Notes: generated by a model not told the origin, from the letters alone. Counted from the stretch's first letter, positions 43,661 to 52,923 are shown. The stretch: 64,000 bases of DNA from Neorhizobium sp. NCHU2750 (GCF_003597675.1 NZ_CP030829.1:310001-374000); one strand, 5' to 3'. Program-made: numbers and translations.

Positions 43661-44991
43661 TATCCCTCGCTTCGGGCAAGCACCGGCTCGAACTGAGCGG
43701 TCGCCGTTTCCAGTTCCTTTTTAGGATCGGCGCCGCCGATCATGTTGGTGAGGCCGACCCCGTAGATGTCGCGGAATTCCGTGACCGGGATGATGACCGG
43801 GAGCGCAAGCTGCGAGATCTTGCCGGAGGCGACAACCGCATCGACCCAGGCTGCCGGCATCTTGACGCCTTCGCGGACCTTGGCGTCCTCAAGGATCGAC
43901 TGACGGAAAGGCACGCCGGCACCGGCCTGCAGCAGGCGGGCGCCCATGTCATGGGAGATGACCCATTGGCAGAACAGATAGGCGGCTTCCTTGTTCTTGC
44001 TGGCAGCCGTCACGCCTATACCGTCGCCCGTCGTTGCTGCGGCCTGTGCCTTCGGGCCAGCCGGCATGACGCCGTAACCGACCTTGCCGACAACACGCGA
44101 CTTCTGCGGGTCCTCGATCGGCGGTGCGAAACCGACACCATCGAACCACATGCCGATCTTGCCCTGAAGGAAGGCCGACTGTGCTTCCGCCCAGTTGAAG
44201 CCGGAAACCCCGACCGGCGCCGACTTGGTCATCAGCCGCTGGTAGAGAGCGGCCGCATCGACTGCGCCCTGGGATGTCGTTGCGAGCTTGCCGCTGGCAT
44301 CGAGCGGCGTTGCGCCATAGCCCAGCATAAACGAGGTCCAGACCGGCGTATTGGCGTTTTTCAGACCGCGGGCGACGAATCCGTAGGTACCAGCGGACTT
44401 GTCGGTCAGCGCCTCGGCAGCCGTCACCATCTCGTCGAAGGTCGTCGGGTATTTCAGGCCCTTCTTTTCGAAGAGTTCCTTGTTCCAGTAGACGATCCAG
44501 TAATCCACGGAGAAGGGCAGCGTGCGCAGCTTGCCGTCGGAATCCTTGGCGAATTTCAGGCCCGCTTCGGCAAAATCACCCTCGACCAGCGACGGATCGG
44601 TGAGCGACGGATCCTTGAAGTAACCGGAAAGATCGGCGAGCCAGCCGCCCTTTTCGAACTGCCGCTTCTGCACATGGTAGCTGAGATGCACGACGTCGAA
44701 GCTCGGACGGCCCGAAGAAAGCTCGATCGTCGTCTTCTGACGCTGCTGCTGCTCCGGCGTTGCTTCGGCATTGACCTTGATGCCGGTCAGTGCCTCGAAC
44801 TCGCTCAGATACTTGGTGATGGTTTCACCGCGCGGGCTCTTGATCAGGTTTACTTCCAGCGTGGTGCCGGCAAAACGCTTCCAGTCGACCGCCGCGGAGG
44901 CGGGACGTGTGCCGACCAGCCCGGCGGCGCCAAGGGCTGCCGATCCCGCCAGAAAACTCCGGCGCGTCGGGGTCCAGAATGAAGATGCCAT
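43660..44991 (-). CDS. Sugar ABC transporter solute-binding protein (family 1)
   Basis: This 443-residue periplasmic protein begins with a Tat-like signal (TRRSFLAGSAALGAAGLVG, then RPASAAV). Its mature part is typical of extracellular family-1 binding proteins (ITKYLSEFEALTGIKVNAEATPEQQQRQ; GKIGMWFDGVGF). GGAGG precedes the ATG. It recognises the sugar that the operon metabolises. It lies downstream of the FCD-type regulator and is the first transporter gene. Confidence 0.92.
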   Translation of the reverse strand: MASSFWTPTRRSFLAGSAALGAAGLVGTRPASAAVDWKRFAGTTLEVNLIKSPRGETITKYLSEFEALTGIKVNAEATPEQQQRQKTTIELSSGRPSFDVVHLSYHVQKRQFEKGGWLADLSGYFKDPSLTDPSLVEGDFAEAGLKFAKDSDGKLRTLPFSVDYWIVYWNKELFEKKGLKYPTTFDEMVTAAEALTDKSAGTYGFVARGLKNANTPVWTSFMLGYGATPLDASGKLATTSQGAVDAAALYQRLMTKSAPVGVSGFNWAEAQSAFLQGKIGMWFDGVGFAPPIEDPQKSRVVGKVGYGVMPAGPKAQAAATTGDGIGVTAASKNKEAAYLFCQWVISHDMGARLLQAGAGVPFRQSILEDAKVREGVKMPAAWVDAVVASGKISQLALPVIIPVTEFRDIYGVGLTNMIGGADPKKELETATAQFEPVLARSEG

Positions 44992-45013
44992 GTATTCCTC
45001 CTCTTAGGTTTCA

Positions 45014-45033
45014 CCGGGATCTCCTCATCCCGG
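45014..45033 (-). promoter_or_regulatory. Short hairpin between regulator and binding-protein genes
   Basis: CCGGGAT and ATCCCGG pair perfectly around a 6-nt loop in the 53-bp gap ahead of the binding-protein gene. It could end part of the upstream transcript or protect the 5' end of a processed mRNA. Confidence 0.35.
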
Positions 45034-45044
45034 CGTTGAGTGTT

Positions 45045-45719
45045 TCAGATTCTCAAGGCACGATCCCTTGCATGTCCGATATGTTTGACGAGCGCCTCGA
45101 CGGCGCCGTCGGCAGAGCGACACTTGATCGCCTCAAGCACGGCCATATGCTCACCCATGACGGGTGCGATGCGGCCATTGATGCGAAAACGTTCCTGATT
45201 GATCAGGCGCATCTTGATCGAATTCACCCGGTAGACGTTCCAGATGATGCTGTTGTCGAGCGCGGCGACGAAGGCATCATGCATACCCCAATCGACCGCC
45301 TGCGCGCGGGCATCAAGCTCGGGCGTCTCGTTGCCAGAGGTGATCGCGTCGGCCACCTCACGATGCTGGCGTACAAGGTGCTCGATCATCTCGTCGGAAG
45401 CCTTCTGGACGAATAGCGCCACCGCTTCCTTTTCGAGGAAAAGACGGAGCTGGAACGCTTCGCGGATCAGGTTCAGATCGATATGGGCGATCTGCAATCC
45501 ACGCTGCGGAACGGTCTTGATCAGGCCCTCGGCCTCAAGCCGCGGGATAAGCTCGCGGATGGCGCCGAGGGTGAGGCCGGTCAGCTCGACCAGATGACGT
45601 TGGGAAACGAACTGCCCCGGGCGCACGTCACGCGCCAGGAGATGCCGGGTAAAGCTCTCGTAAGCCTTTTCCCTGAGCGTCGGCTCCTCAGCCTGCTGGT
45701 CGCTTCGCTGGTCGATCAT
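45045..45719 (-). CDS. GntR-family regulator, FCD (FadR) subfamily
   Basis: This 224-residue regulator has an N-terminal winged HTH (FVSQRHLVELTGLTLGAIRELIPRLEAEGLIKTVPQRGLQI) and an all-helical FCD ligand domain to the end. It sits inside the sugar operon between the DapA-family gene and the binding-protein gene. The nearest candidate operator is a 12-bp palindrome in the spacer of the promoter upstream of the DapA-family gene. Regulation of its own operon by a sugar acid or phosphorylated intermediate is likely. The ribosome-binding site is weak. Confidence 0.88.
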   Translation of the reverse strand: MIDQRSDQQAEEPTLREKAYESFTRHLLARDVRPGQFVSQRHLVELTGLTLGAIRELIPRLEAEGLIKTVPQRGLQIAHIDLNLIREAFQLRLFLEKEAVALFVQKASDEMIEHLVRQHREVADAITSGNETPELDARAQAVDWGMHDAFVAALDNSIIWNVYRVNSIKMRLINQERFRINGRIAPVMGEHMAVLEAIKCRSADGAVEALVKHIGHARDRALRI

Positions 45720-45753
45720 CGTCCCCGTTCCCGGCTTTGGCCCCTATACAGCC

Positions 45754-46635
45754 TCAAGCCGCCTTGTTGCGGAACAGGCCGTCAAACACCAGGCCGAGCT
45801 GCTTCTGTCCGTCCTTCGATATAGAAAGCAGCGGAGCCCGGACTGCAAGCCAGTTTTCGTCATTTTGCTGACGAGCCACCATGGCTTTCACAGCCGGCGT
45901 CACCGGATACTTCAAAAGCTCAGCGACAAAGTCGACCACACGTGGATCATCCTGGCCGTCATTGGCCATCGCACCGATCTCGTGCGGCGCAAAATTGGCC
46001 ATTCCGGAGATCGCTCCCTGCCCACCCATCCGCACGCCGGCAGCAAGGTGACGCTCGTCGCCGATCAGGATGATCAGATCTGAATGGGCCTTCAGGAGCT
46101 CCTGCGTATAGGGCCAGTCGCCGGAGGAGTCCTTCACGCCCGTCACGACGCCGGGGAAAGCCTGTTTCAGCCGGCCGACAAGGGCAACGCTGAGCGGCAC
46201 CATGGTGACCGACGGAATATTGTAGACGATGACGTCGCGGGCCAGTTTACCGAGCGCCTTGAACACCTGCGAATACCAGCCGAACAGGCCGTCATCGCTG
46301 ACATTCTTGAAATAGGAAGGCGGCGCCAGAAGAATGTTGCGGACACCGCGGGAAAGCGCCTGGGACGACTGCAGCGCAGCGTCTTCCGCCGCATCCACGA
46401 GCACGCCGACGACGATCTGCTCGGGCGCGATGCCCGCCTCGATGAATGCTGAAAGAACGCGCTCGCGTTCCTGCGTACCGATCGACGATCCCTCGCCGGT
46501 CGTGCCGAACAGGGTACAGCTGGCGCAGCCTGCAGCAAGGCTGCGCTTTGCCTGGGCGATCATCATGTCGATGACGATATCGCCGTTCTCGTCGAACGGC
46601 GTGGTAAGGGCGACGGATAGTCCGAAGCGTTTCAT
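45754..46635 (-). CDS. DapA/NAL-family class I aldolase or lyase
   Basis: This 293-residue TIM-barrel protein of the dihydrodipicolinate synthase/N-acetylneuraminate lyase family has the pyruvate-binding motif GTTGEGSS, the catalytic Tyr in VIVYNIPS and the Schiff-base Lys in VVTGVKDSSGDW. GGAGGAG precedes the ATG. As first gene of a sugar operon it more likely cleaves or dehydrates a 2-keto-3-deoxy sugar acid than makes lysine. A promoter with TTGACA and a palindrome lies directly upstream. Confidence 0.88.
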   Translation of the reverse strand: MKRFGLSVALTTPFDENGDIVIDMMIAQAKRSLAAGCASCTLFGTTGEGSSIGTQERERVLSAFIEAGIAPEQIVVGVLVDAAEDAALQSSQALSRGVRNILLAPPSYFKNVSDDGLFGWYSQVFKALGKLARDVIVYNIPSVTMVPLSVALVGRLKQAFPGVVTGVKDSSGDWPYTQELLKAHSDLIILIGDERHLAAGVRMGGQGAISGMANFAPHEIGAMANDGQDDPRVVDFVAELLKYPVTPAVKAMVARQQNDENWLAVRAPLLSISKDGQKQLGLVFDGLFRNKAA

Positions 46636-46670
46636 CTGGTCTCCTCCACTGATTATCTAGAGCTACATCG

Positions 46671-46689
46671 CTAACATGTTAGATGTCAA
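46671..46689 (-). promoter_or_regulatory. Promoter -35 box with palindromic operator for the sugar operon
   Basis: On the minus strand a perfect -35 hexamer TTGACA (46689-46684) is followed within the spacer by the perfect 12-bp palindrome CTAACATGTTAG (46682-46671), 36 bp before the start codon. A repressor bound there would block RNA polymerase. The FCD-type GntR of the operon is the likely binder. Confidence 0.6.
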
Positions 46690-46695
46690 CCAATA

Positions 46696-46705
46696 ACTGT
46701 ATAGA
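46696..46705. promoter_or_regulatory. ACTGTATAGA motif shared with the 57.85-kb promoter
   Basis: The 10-mer occurs here and, as its exact reverse complement, at 57854-57863 in the other GntR-flanked promoter. CTGTATAGACAG-like sequences resemble HutC-subfamily operators. Here only the left part of the dyad is kept. Confidence 0.35.
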
Positions 46706-46959
46706 TCAATCAAGCGTGATGAGATGCAAACTGCCGGCTTTTGCGGCGGCCATTATGCAACGGCCATTTCGTCGGATAATCATTCGCGAACGAGCAGAAG
46801 GCGAACCAGTTGCGGTCGATCTTCTCTTCATTTCCCAGCACAGCGCACCCGGGACCGATTGCCACCGGATATAAACCTGTCCAACTCGCCTGCCCCCACC
46901 CGCCGGAGCCGCAGGCCATGTCCGACATCCGCGAACTGCGGAAAATTCCGTAGGAACGG

Positions 46960-46998
46960 TTGCCTAATCCCGCCGAATCTCTAAAGTTGCCTAGTCAA
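46960..46998 (+). promoter_or_regulatory. Tandem TTGCCTA(A/G)TC operator just upstream of the GntR gene
   Basis: TTGCCTAATC at 46960 and TTGCCTAGTCAA at 46987 lie 27 bp apart directly before the start codon. The second differs by one base from TTGACTAGTCAA upstream of the hydantoinase operon, and identity extends over AAG on its left. This fits autoregulation by the HutC-type GntR and control of that operon by the same protein. Confidence 0.55.
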
Positions 46999-47013
46999 TT
47001 CGGAATATGTGGA

Positions 47014-47745
47014 ATGAACCAGATCAAGGAACCTGCCTATCTACAGGTTAGACGTTTTCTGTTGTCCGAGATCGCGGCCGGCCGCTATGGACCCGGCGAC
47101 CTTCTGCCGTCCGAAACCGAATTGGCTAAGCGCTTCGGCGTCACCCGCAACACCGTTGTTCACGGACTGTCCGCACTGGTATCCGATGGCAGGATCAACC
47201 GGATTGCCGGCAAGGGCACGTTCGTCGCCCGCAAGGAAATCCGCGTCACCCAGCACACCAGCATCGTCCGCTCCTTCGATGAGGAAGTCATCGAACGCGG
47301 CGCCAAGATAGAATTTCGCCTTCTGGGCTTCACCCGCATTCCCTGTTCGGAAAACGTTGCCGAGCAGTTGCTGATCCGCGCCGGGGAGGATGTCTTCCGT
47401 CTCGAACGGGTTCGCGTTGTCGATGGCACGCCGACAGTGCACGAGATCCGCCATATCCCGATCGAACTTGGCCAGAGATTGACGATCGACGCACTGTCGC
47501 GGCTGCCCATGTTCACGATACTTGCTCAATCCGGCCGACCGGTTGCCCATATCAAGGGCGTTATCCGTGCCGACGCCGCCACCCCGGCCACGGCGACGAA
47601 ACTCGCCATCAATCCCGAGACACCGGTGCTGGTACGTGACTTCGTGTTGAGCGACGCACAGATGGCACCGCTCGTCAGCGGAACGGCTATATTCACCCGT
47701 GAGGTTCAGATCACCTATGCGGTGGACGAGCCGATCGACGTCTGA
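47014..47745 (+). CDS. GntR-family regulator, HutC/UTRA subfamily
   Basis: This 243-residue regulator has an N-terminal winged HTH (LLPSETELAKRFGVTRNTVVHGLSALVSDGRINRIAGKGTFVA at about 30-75) and a UTRA effector domain. The MNQIKEPAY start was preferred over an in-frame TTG at 46960, because that TTG is part of the operator repeat. The gene is convergent with the D-threonine-aldolase-like gene, at the far end of the hydantoinase operon. The shared operator suggests it represses that operon. Confidence 0.88.
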   Translation: MNQIKEPAYLQVRRFLLSEIAAGRYGPGDLLPSETELAKRFGVTRNTVVHGLSALVSDGRINRIAGKGTFVARKEIRVTQHTSIVRSFDEEVIERGAKIEFRLLGFTRIPCSENVAEQLLIRAGEDVFRLERVRVVDGTPTVHEIRHIPIELGQRLTIDALSRLPMFTILAQSGRPVAHIKGVIRADAATPATATKLAINPETPVLVRDFVLSDAQMAPLVSGTAIFTREVQITYAVDEPIDV

Positions 47746-47770
47746 TCAGACGCCGTGACCCCTGCTGAAG

Positions 47771-48940
47771 TCAAGCCCCGCGGGCGTCGACCGGCCAGAT
47801 GTCGACAAGCATGCCGTCACGAACGACATGGATGAAATCGTAGAGGTTTACCGTGGGGTCGCAATGCGGCACCTGCAGTTCGAGAAGCGAGCCGACCGGC
47901 AGCATTGAACCATCTGGAAGCGTGACCGTGCCATGTTCGTCGCTGGTCGGCTTGTAGGTGGCGCCCGGCAGACCGCCGCGACGGATCACCGGCGCGGTGC
48001 CGTGCTTGGCGACGAAACGCTTCTCGCCACCATCCGTCGTGGCAAGGCCCGGATGATTGGCGCTGATGACGCGGACTGCGGCAAACAGGCTGGTCGGAAA
48101 CAACGGCTTCGCCGATCCGTCCGGATCGACAGCATCATATTCCACATCCATCAGGGCGTAGCTGCCGCACTGGAATTCGGTATAGAGGCTAAGTGCCGCC
48201 TCCTGCAGGAAGGCGCCGGTGCTGCCGCCGGTGACCACCGGTTTTTCGCCATGCATGAAGGGTGCAATCACATCGAGTGCAGCTCGAATGCGGGAGGCGG
48301 CTTCATCGGCACCGGCGACCCGGCCTTCCAGATCGGCGCGATGCGACAGGTGGCCTGCATAGGCCTGCAAGCCGGCCAATTGAAGCGAGGCAGCCTGATC
48401 GATGATGGCGGCAAGCGCAGCAAGATCCTTCGATTCAGACAGGCCGGAGCGGTGGCGCCCCATATCGAGATCGATCAGGACCCGGATCCGAATGCCCTTC
48501 TGCTCTGCGGCCTTTGCCAGTGCCTTGGCCGTTTCGATATTGTCCAGAACCAGCGTCAGCCGGCAGCGACCGGCTGCATCCACCAGACGCTCGAGGGCAT
48601 AGCCCGGCGCAAAGGTCGATGTCAGCAGGATATCGGCCATGCCGCCCTCGGCAAAGATCTCGGCCTCGCCCGGCGTCGCAACGCAGATGCCGACCGCGCC
48701 GGCCGCAACCTGTTTCTTCGCGATCGCCAGCGTCTTGTGCGCCTTGGCATGCGGGCGAAGCGCCACACCGAGCCGGTCACAGCGCGCCTGCATATCGGCG
48801 ATATTGGCATCAAGCGTATCGAGTTCCACCAGAAGGGCCGGCGTCAGCAACCTGTCCCGGCCGCCCTCGATACCGATGAAGGCGGCATTGCGTGCAGCGA
48901 CCTTGCGCGGCGATATGCCGCCTTCATCTTTCTGTGTCAT
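47771..48940 (-). CDS. D-threonine aldolase / D-serine dehydratase-like PLP enzyme
   Basis: The 389-residue product has an alanine-racemase-type N-terminal barrel with the PLP-Lys segment RPHAKAHKT (about residues 62-70) and a C-terminal D-serine-dehydratase-like domain with the metal-binding VPHCDPTVN. This fold-type III family comprises metal-dependent D-threonine aldolases, D-3-hydroxyaspartate lyases and DSD1-type dehydratases. Its ATG overlaps the HyuB stop by 4 nt. In this operon it probably acts on a D-3-hydroxy amino acid released by the hydantoinase-like enzymes; the exact substrate is open. Confidence 0.85.
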   Translation of the reverse strand: MTQKDEGGISPRKVAARNAAFIGIEGGRDRLLTPALLVELDTLDANIADMQARCDRLGVALRPHAKAHKTLAIAKKQVAAGAVGICVATPGEAEIFAEGGMADILLTSTFAPGYALERLVDAAGRCRLTLVLDNIETAKALAKAAEQKGIRIRVLIDLDMGRHRSGLSESKDLAALAAIIDQAASLQLAGLQAYAGHLSHRADLEGRVAGADEAASRIRAALDVIAPFMHGEKPVVTGGSTGAFLQEAALSLYTEFQCGSYALMDVEYDAVDPDGSAKPLFPTSLFAAVRVISANHPGLATTDGGEKRFVAKHGTAPVIRRGGLPGATYKPTSDEHGTVTLPDGSMLPVGSLLELQVPHCDPTVNLYDFIHVVRDGMLVDIWPVDARGA

Positions 48941-50637
48941 GCCGCGTCTTCCTTGTCTGCTTTCGCCGTATAGCCATAGACACGCTTGGCATGATCTACT
49001 GTCATCTTGCCCTGGCGAATATCGCTTTCGATGGCCGCCGGATCGCGCTTTTCAGCCGGACCATAGCCGCCTGCTGCCGCCATGGCGACGCTCAAGACGT
49101 CGCCCGCATCGAAATTGCGGATGAATTTCGATGGCAGAGCCTGTTCCTTTTCTGTGCCCGGATTGGCCATCAGCTTGCCGCCGGCACCTGGTCCGCCGCC
49201 GAAAATGCCCCAGGGCTTCGACGTGTAGCGGTCCGAACGAACCTGCACGCGAACGGCATCGGTCAGGAAGCGGTAATCGCGGCGCAGGCCGAGCGCCCCG
49301 CGGAACTGCCCGTCACCACCGGAATTCGGAATGAATTCGTAGCGCTCGACGCGGATCGGGTTCTCACTCTCGATCAGTTCGACCGGCACGTTGGCAAGGT
49401 TGCCAATGCAATAGGGACCGGCATCCTGGCCGTCGGAATCCGGGCCGCCACCGAGACCGGTATTGTTGTGGAATTCCAGATGCAGGAAGCGGCGATCCGC
49501 TCCGCCCGGTGTCTTCTGCAGGCCCGAGGCGACGATGGCGAATTCCGAACCACCGGCACAGGCCGGCATGCGCTCCGGCAGAAGCTTGGCCAGCGCACCG
49601 AGCACGATGGAGCGCAGGCGAAAGCCGATCTGGCCGCGCGACCCGACGGCTGCCGGAAATTGCACGCTGACGAAACTGCCAGGACGGCCGATGACCTTGA
49701 TCGGCGCATAGAGCCCGGCATTGTTGGGGATCTCTTCCGCCAGGACCGTGCGAAGCGCTGCATAGGTGCAGGAGACGGTAAATTCCCAATTGCAGTGGAC
49801 CGCACCGCCGGTGTCGTCCTGGGTGCCGGAATAGTCGACCTCGATCTCGTCGCCGCGCTTGGTCAGGCGGCAATGAAGGCGGATCGGACCGTTGCCGGCG
49901 CCATCATCATCGTTCCATTCCTCGAATTCGGTCGTGCCGTCCGGCAGGGACAGGATCGAGGCACGGGTCAGATCTTCCGCATGGCGGATCAGGTCAGCCA
50001 GATAGGCGCCAAACACGTCCGGCCCCATTTCGCGGGCGATTGCCTCGACTTCACGGCCAGCCTCGTCGAGCGCGGCAAGCTGGGCGCGCAGGTCACCGAT
50101 GACGCGATCGGGGACGCGGGAATTCGAGGCGATGATGCCGAAGATCGCCGCGTTGTCGCGGCCAGCATCGCGCAACTTGACCGGCGGAATGCGAAGGCCT
50201 TCCTCGAAGATTTCCTGGCTGTCGGCGGCATTGCCACCGGCAACGCGGCCGCCGAGATCGGTATGGTGCAGCACGAGCGAGACATAGGCCACCCGCTTGC
50301 CGTCGACATAGATCGGCTTGAAGGTGAAGATGTCGTTCAGGTGCGAGCAGCCGGAATAGGGATCGTTGGAGGCGAGTACGTCGCCTTCGGCAATGTCGTC
50401 ACCGAAGAAATCGGTGCAGCCCTTGAGCGCAGGCATGACCACGCCGAGATGGACCGGCACTGCCATGCCCTGAGCGGCCAGCGAACCGGCCGCGTCGCAG
50501 ATGGCGGACGAGAAGTCCATCGAGTTCTTCACATTGGCGGTGCGCGCCGTGCGAGTCACCATGACGAGGGCGTTGTCGGCGATGGTGACGAGCGCATTCT
50601 TGAGCAACTCGCGCTTGATCGGGTTGATGATCGTCAT
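48937..50637 (-). CDS. hyuB: Hydantoinase B / oxoprolinase beta-like subunit
   Basis: This 566-residue protein of the HyuB/oxoprolinase-B family starts MTIINPIKRELLKNALVTIADN after a good GGAGG site. Family segments AEGDVLASNDPYSGCSHLNDIFTFKPIY, VLHHTDLGGRVAGG and GDGQFRGALGLRRDY are visible. It forms a complex with the HyuA-like subunit encoded 11 nt upstream, for ATP-dependent opening of a hydantoin, 5-oxoproline or related lactam ring, or for carboxylation in related acetone/acetophenone carboxylases. The symbol is by family only. Confidence 0.88.
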   Translation of the reverse strand: MTIINPIKRELLKNALVTIADNALVMVTRTARTANVKNSMDFSSAICDAAGSLAAQGMAVPVHLGVVMPALKGCTDFFGDDIAEGDVLASNDPYSGCSHLNDIFTFKPIYVDGKRVAYVSLVLHHTDLGGRVAGGNAADSQEIFEEGLRIPPVKLRDAGRDNAAIFGIIASNSRVPDRVIGDLRAQLAALDEAGREVEAIAREMGPDVFGAYLADLIRHAEDLTRASILSLPDGTTEFEEWNDDDGAGNGPIRLHCRLTKRGDEIEVDYSGTQDDTGGAVHCNWEFTVSCTYAALRTVLAEEIPNNAGLYAPIKVIGRPGSFVSVQFPAAVGSRGQIGFRLRSIVLGALAKLLPERMPACAGGSEFAIVASGLQKTPGGADRRFLHLEFHNNTGLGGGPDSDGQDAGPYCIGNLANVPVELIESENPIRVERYEFIPNSGGDGQFRGALGLRRDYRFLTDAVRVQVRSDRYTSKPWGIFGGGPGAGGKLMANPGTEKEQALPSKFIRNFDAGDVLSVAMAAAGGYGPAEKRDPAAIESDIRQGKMTVDHAKRVYGYTAKADKEDAA

Positions 50638-50648
50638 CTGAGCCTCCT

Positions 50649-52790
50649 TCAGGCCACGCGCCGGGCGTGAATGTTGTTCCAGCTGTCGCGCCGTGCTTCC
50701 CAACCGGGCGGGATGACGCAGGTCGTGTCATATTCCTCGACGATCATCGGGCCGGCCTTCCATACGTCATCGCCTTCAGGGAGCGCGGTGCGGCCGAGAA
50801 CGGTGGCGCGATGCCAGCCACGACCAGTGAAATAGGCGTCGCGTTCGACAGCCGGCGGCACTTTTTCATTGCCGCGCGAGCACTGCGCCGGCATGCGCGG
50901 GATTTCCGGCACGCCGCGGCAGATGGCCCGGAGCGCCACGAACTGCAGCGGCTCTCCCTTGGAGGCATAACCGAATGTCTGCTGATGCAGCTCATGGAAT
51001 TTTTCTGCGATCTCCGAAAACAGCGCGCTTTCCTTCGCGGCATCGGAAAGACCGTCAAAGGATGCGGTGCCCGCATCGAGCTCGACCGTCAGAGGCGCCG
51101 TCTGGCCGGCATATTTGACATCGGCCAGCATGCGGATGTCCTGAACCTCGGGACCGAAACCCTGCGACGACAGGAGCTCACGCCCGCGGGCGATCAGGCT
51201 GCCCGCAGCAGTGGCGGCATCAGCACCACGCGTCTCATCGAAACGTCGGTAGAAGGAGGCGACAAGCTGGTGTTCGACATCGGCAAACAGCATGCCGAGA
51301 GCCGAAAACAGGCCGGCGACCGGCGGGATGATGACTTCGCCCATACCGGCATCTTCAGCCAGCGAGCAGGCATGGACCGGACCATTGCCGCCGATGGCGA
51401 GCAGCGTGAACTGCGACGGATCGCGGCCCTTCTCGGAGCTGACGCCGCGCAGCGCCCGCAGCATGGTAGCATTGGCGATGCGGTGGACGCCTTCGGCGGT
51501 CTCGGTCGCTTCAAGCTTCAGGCCGCTCGCGAGTTCGGCAAAGGCATTACGGGCGGCGGCCGTGTCGAGGCTGAGTTCGCCGCCGACAAGAACGCCGGGA
51601 TTGAGATAGCCGAGAACGAGGTTGGCATCGGTGACTGTCGGCTGCGTGCCGCCGCGACCATAGGCGACCGGGCCGGGCGTGGAGCCCGCACTGCGCGGGC
51701 CGACCAGCAGACCGCCGGCACCGTCATTGGCGGCAAGCGAGCCACCACCGGCGCCGACTTCGGCAATATCGATGGTCGGAACCTGAACCGGATAACCGGC
51801 ACCGCGCACCATGCGGGCGCCGAGCAGCGGGCCGCCGCCCACCTCGGTTTCCGGCGAAACCGTATAGCCGCCGGCTTCCGTCAGGGTCGCCTTGGCGGTC
51901 GTGCCGCCCATATCGAAGACGAGTACGTCGCCGAGATCAAGATGGCGCGACAGGCGGGCGCTGCCGAGAACACCGGCTGCCGGGCCGCTCTCGATGATGG
52001 TGATCGGCTGGTCGGCAACGAGCGCCGCCGGCGCGATACCGCCCGAGGACTGCATGATCATCAGCGGCGCAACGATGCCGATCCCGTCCAGACGACGCTG
52101 CAGCGAGCGGACATAGGCGGTGACGATCGGGCGCAGATAGGCGTTGACGACGGTGGTCGACGAACGTTCGTACTCGCCCTGCTGCGGCACGAGTTCGCTG
52201 GAGGCGGTGACCATCAGGTCCGGCAGAAGCTCGCGCAGGATCTTTGCGGCCTGGGCCTCGTGCCGGCCGCTGACATGGGCGTTGATGAAGGTGATTGCGA
52301 CGGATTCGACACCCGAGGCACGGATTTCAGCGGCAATCGCCTTCAATGCCGCTTCGTCGAGTGCGACGACCTCGTTGCCGGCAGCGTCCAGACGGCCGGC
52401 TACTTCGAAACGCAATTCGCGCGACACAAGCGGATCGTGTTTGCGATAGTTGATGTCATAAAGGCGCGGGGTGCGGAAACGGGCGATTTCGAGGACATCG
52501 CGGAAACCTTCCGTCGTTACCAGCGCCACACGGGCGCCCTTGCGCTCGATGATCGTGTTGGTGGCAACCGTCGTCGCATGGACGAATTCGACGATCTCGC
52601 TCGGCGCGATGCTCAGCTCGGCCAAGAGGTCGCGGACGCCGGTTTCGATGCCCTCGGAATAGTCATGCGGCGTCGACAGAAGCTTCTTGGAGAAGACCGT
52701 CCCCAGCGTGTCGATCATGACGATATCGGTGAATGTGCCTCCGATATCGACGCCGAGCCTATATCCGCCTTTGCCCTTCGAACCTGTCAT
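50649..52790 (-). CDS. hyuA: Hydantoinase A / oxoprolinase alpha-like subunit
   Basis: This 713-residue protein of the HyuA/oxoprolinase-A family has an actin-like ATPase fold. It begins YRLGVDIGGTFTDIVMID, then VEFVHATTVATNTIIERKGARVALVTTEGFRDVLEI, and later LVFDMGGTTAK, all diagnostic. GGGAAAGG precedes the ATG. It is the first gene of the hyuA-hyuB-aldolase operon and has a perfect TTGACTAGTCAA dyad upstream. The family includes N-methylhydantoinases, 5-oxoprolinases and carboxylases; the neighbours suggest a hydantoin-like substrate. Confidence 0.9.
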   Translation of the reverse strand: MTGSKGKGGYRLGVDIGGTFTDIVMIDTLGTVFSKKLLSTPHDYSEGIETGVRDLLAELSIAPSEIVEFVHATTVATNTIIERKGARVALVTTEGFRDVLEIARFRTPRLYDINYRKHDPLVSRELRFEVAGRLDAAGNEVVALDEAALKAIAAEIRASGVESVAITFINAHVSGRHEAQAAKILRELLPDLMVTASSELVPQQGEYERSSTTVVNAYLRPIVTAYVRSLQRRLDGIGIVAPLMIMQSSGGIAPAALVADQPITIIESGPAAGVLGSARLSRHLDLGDVLVFDMGGTTAKATLTEAGGYTVSPETEVGGGPLLGARMVRGAGYPVQVPTIDIAEVGAGGGSLAANDGAGGLLVGPRSAGSTPGPVAYGRGGTQPTVTDANLVLGYLNPGVLVGGELSLDTAAARNAFAELASGLKLEATETAEGVHRIANATMLRALRGVSSEKGRDPSQFTLLAIGGNGPVHACSLAEDAGMGEVIIPPVAGLFSALGMLFADVEHQLVASFYRRFDETRGADAATAAGSLIARGRELLSSQGFGPEVQDIRMLADVKYAGQTAPLTVELDAGTASFDGLSDAAKESALFSEIAEKFHELHQQTFGYASKGEPLQFVALRAICRGVPEIPRMPAQCSRGNEKVPPAVERDAYFTGRGWHRATVLGRTALPEGDDVWKAGPMIVEEYDTTCVIPPGWEARRDSWNNIHARRVA

Positions 52791-52841
52791 AGCGCCTTTC
52801 CCTGAAAGCATGTTCTGCATTGGTTGGAGCGTAGTCTTGTC

Positions 52842-52890
52842 AAGTTGACTAGTCAAGTAATCAAGTTGCCGGTCATTTAGTAATTTGCCC
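52842..52890 (-). promoter_or_regulatory. Operator cluster of the hydantoinase operon
   Basis: TTGACTAGTCAA (52845-52856) is a perfect 12-bp palindrome. TTGCCGGTCA follows 21 bp later and TTTGCCCGG after that. The first matches the motif at the HutC-type GntR gene (one difference over 15 bp). The array lies 55-100 bp upstream of the hyuA start. Confidence 0.6.
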
Positions 52891-52923
52891 GGTTATTGTT
52901 GCCGCCGAGCATGCGACTTGCGG

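Noticed and set aside
48892..52805. Long plus-strand frames (592 and 712 codons) opposite hyuB and hyuA
   Set aside because: They mirror the HyuB and HyuA genes codon for codon, show no recognisable domain and have implausible Arg/Asp/Gln-rich composition.
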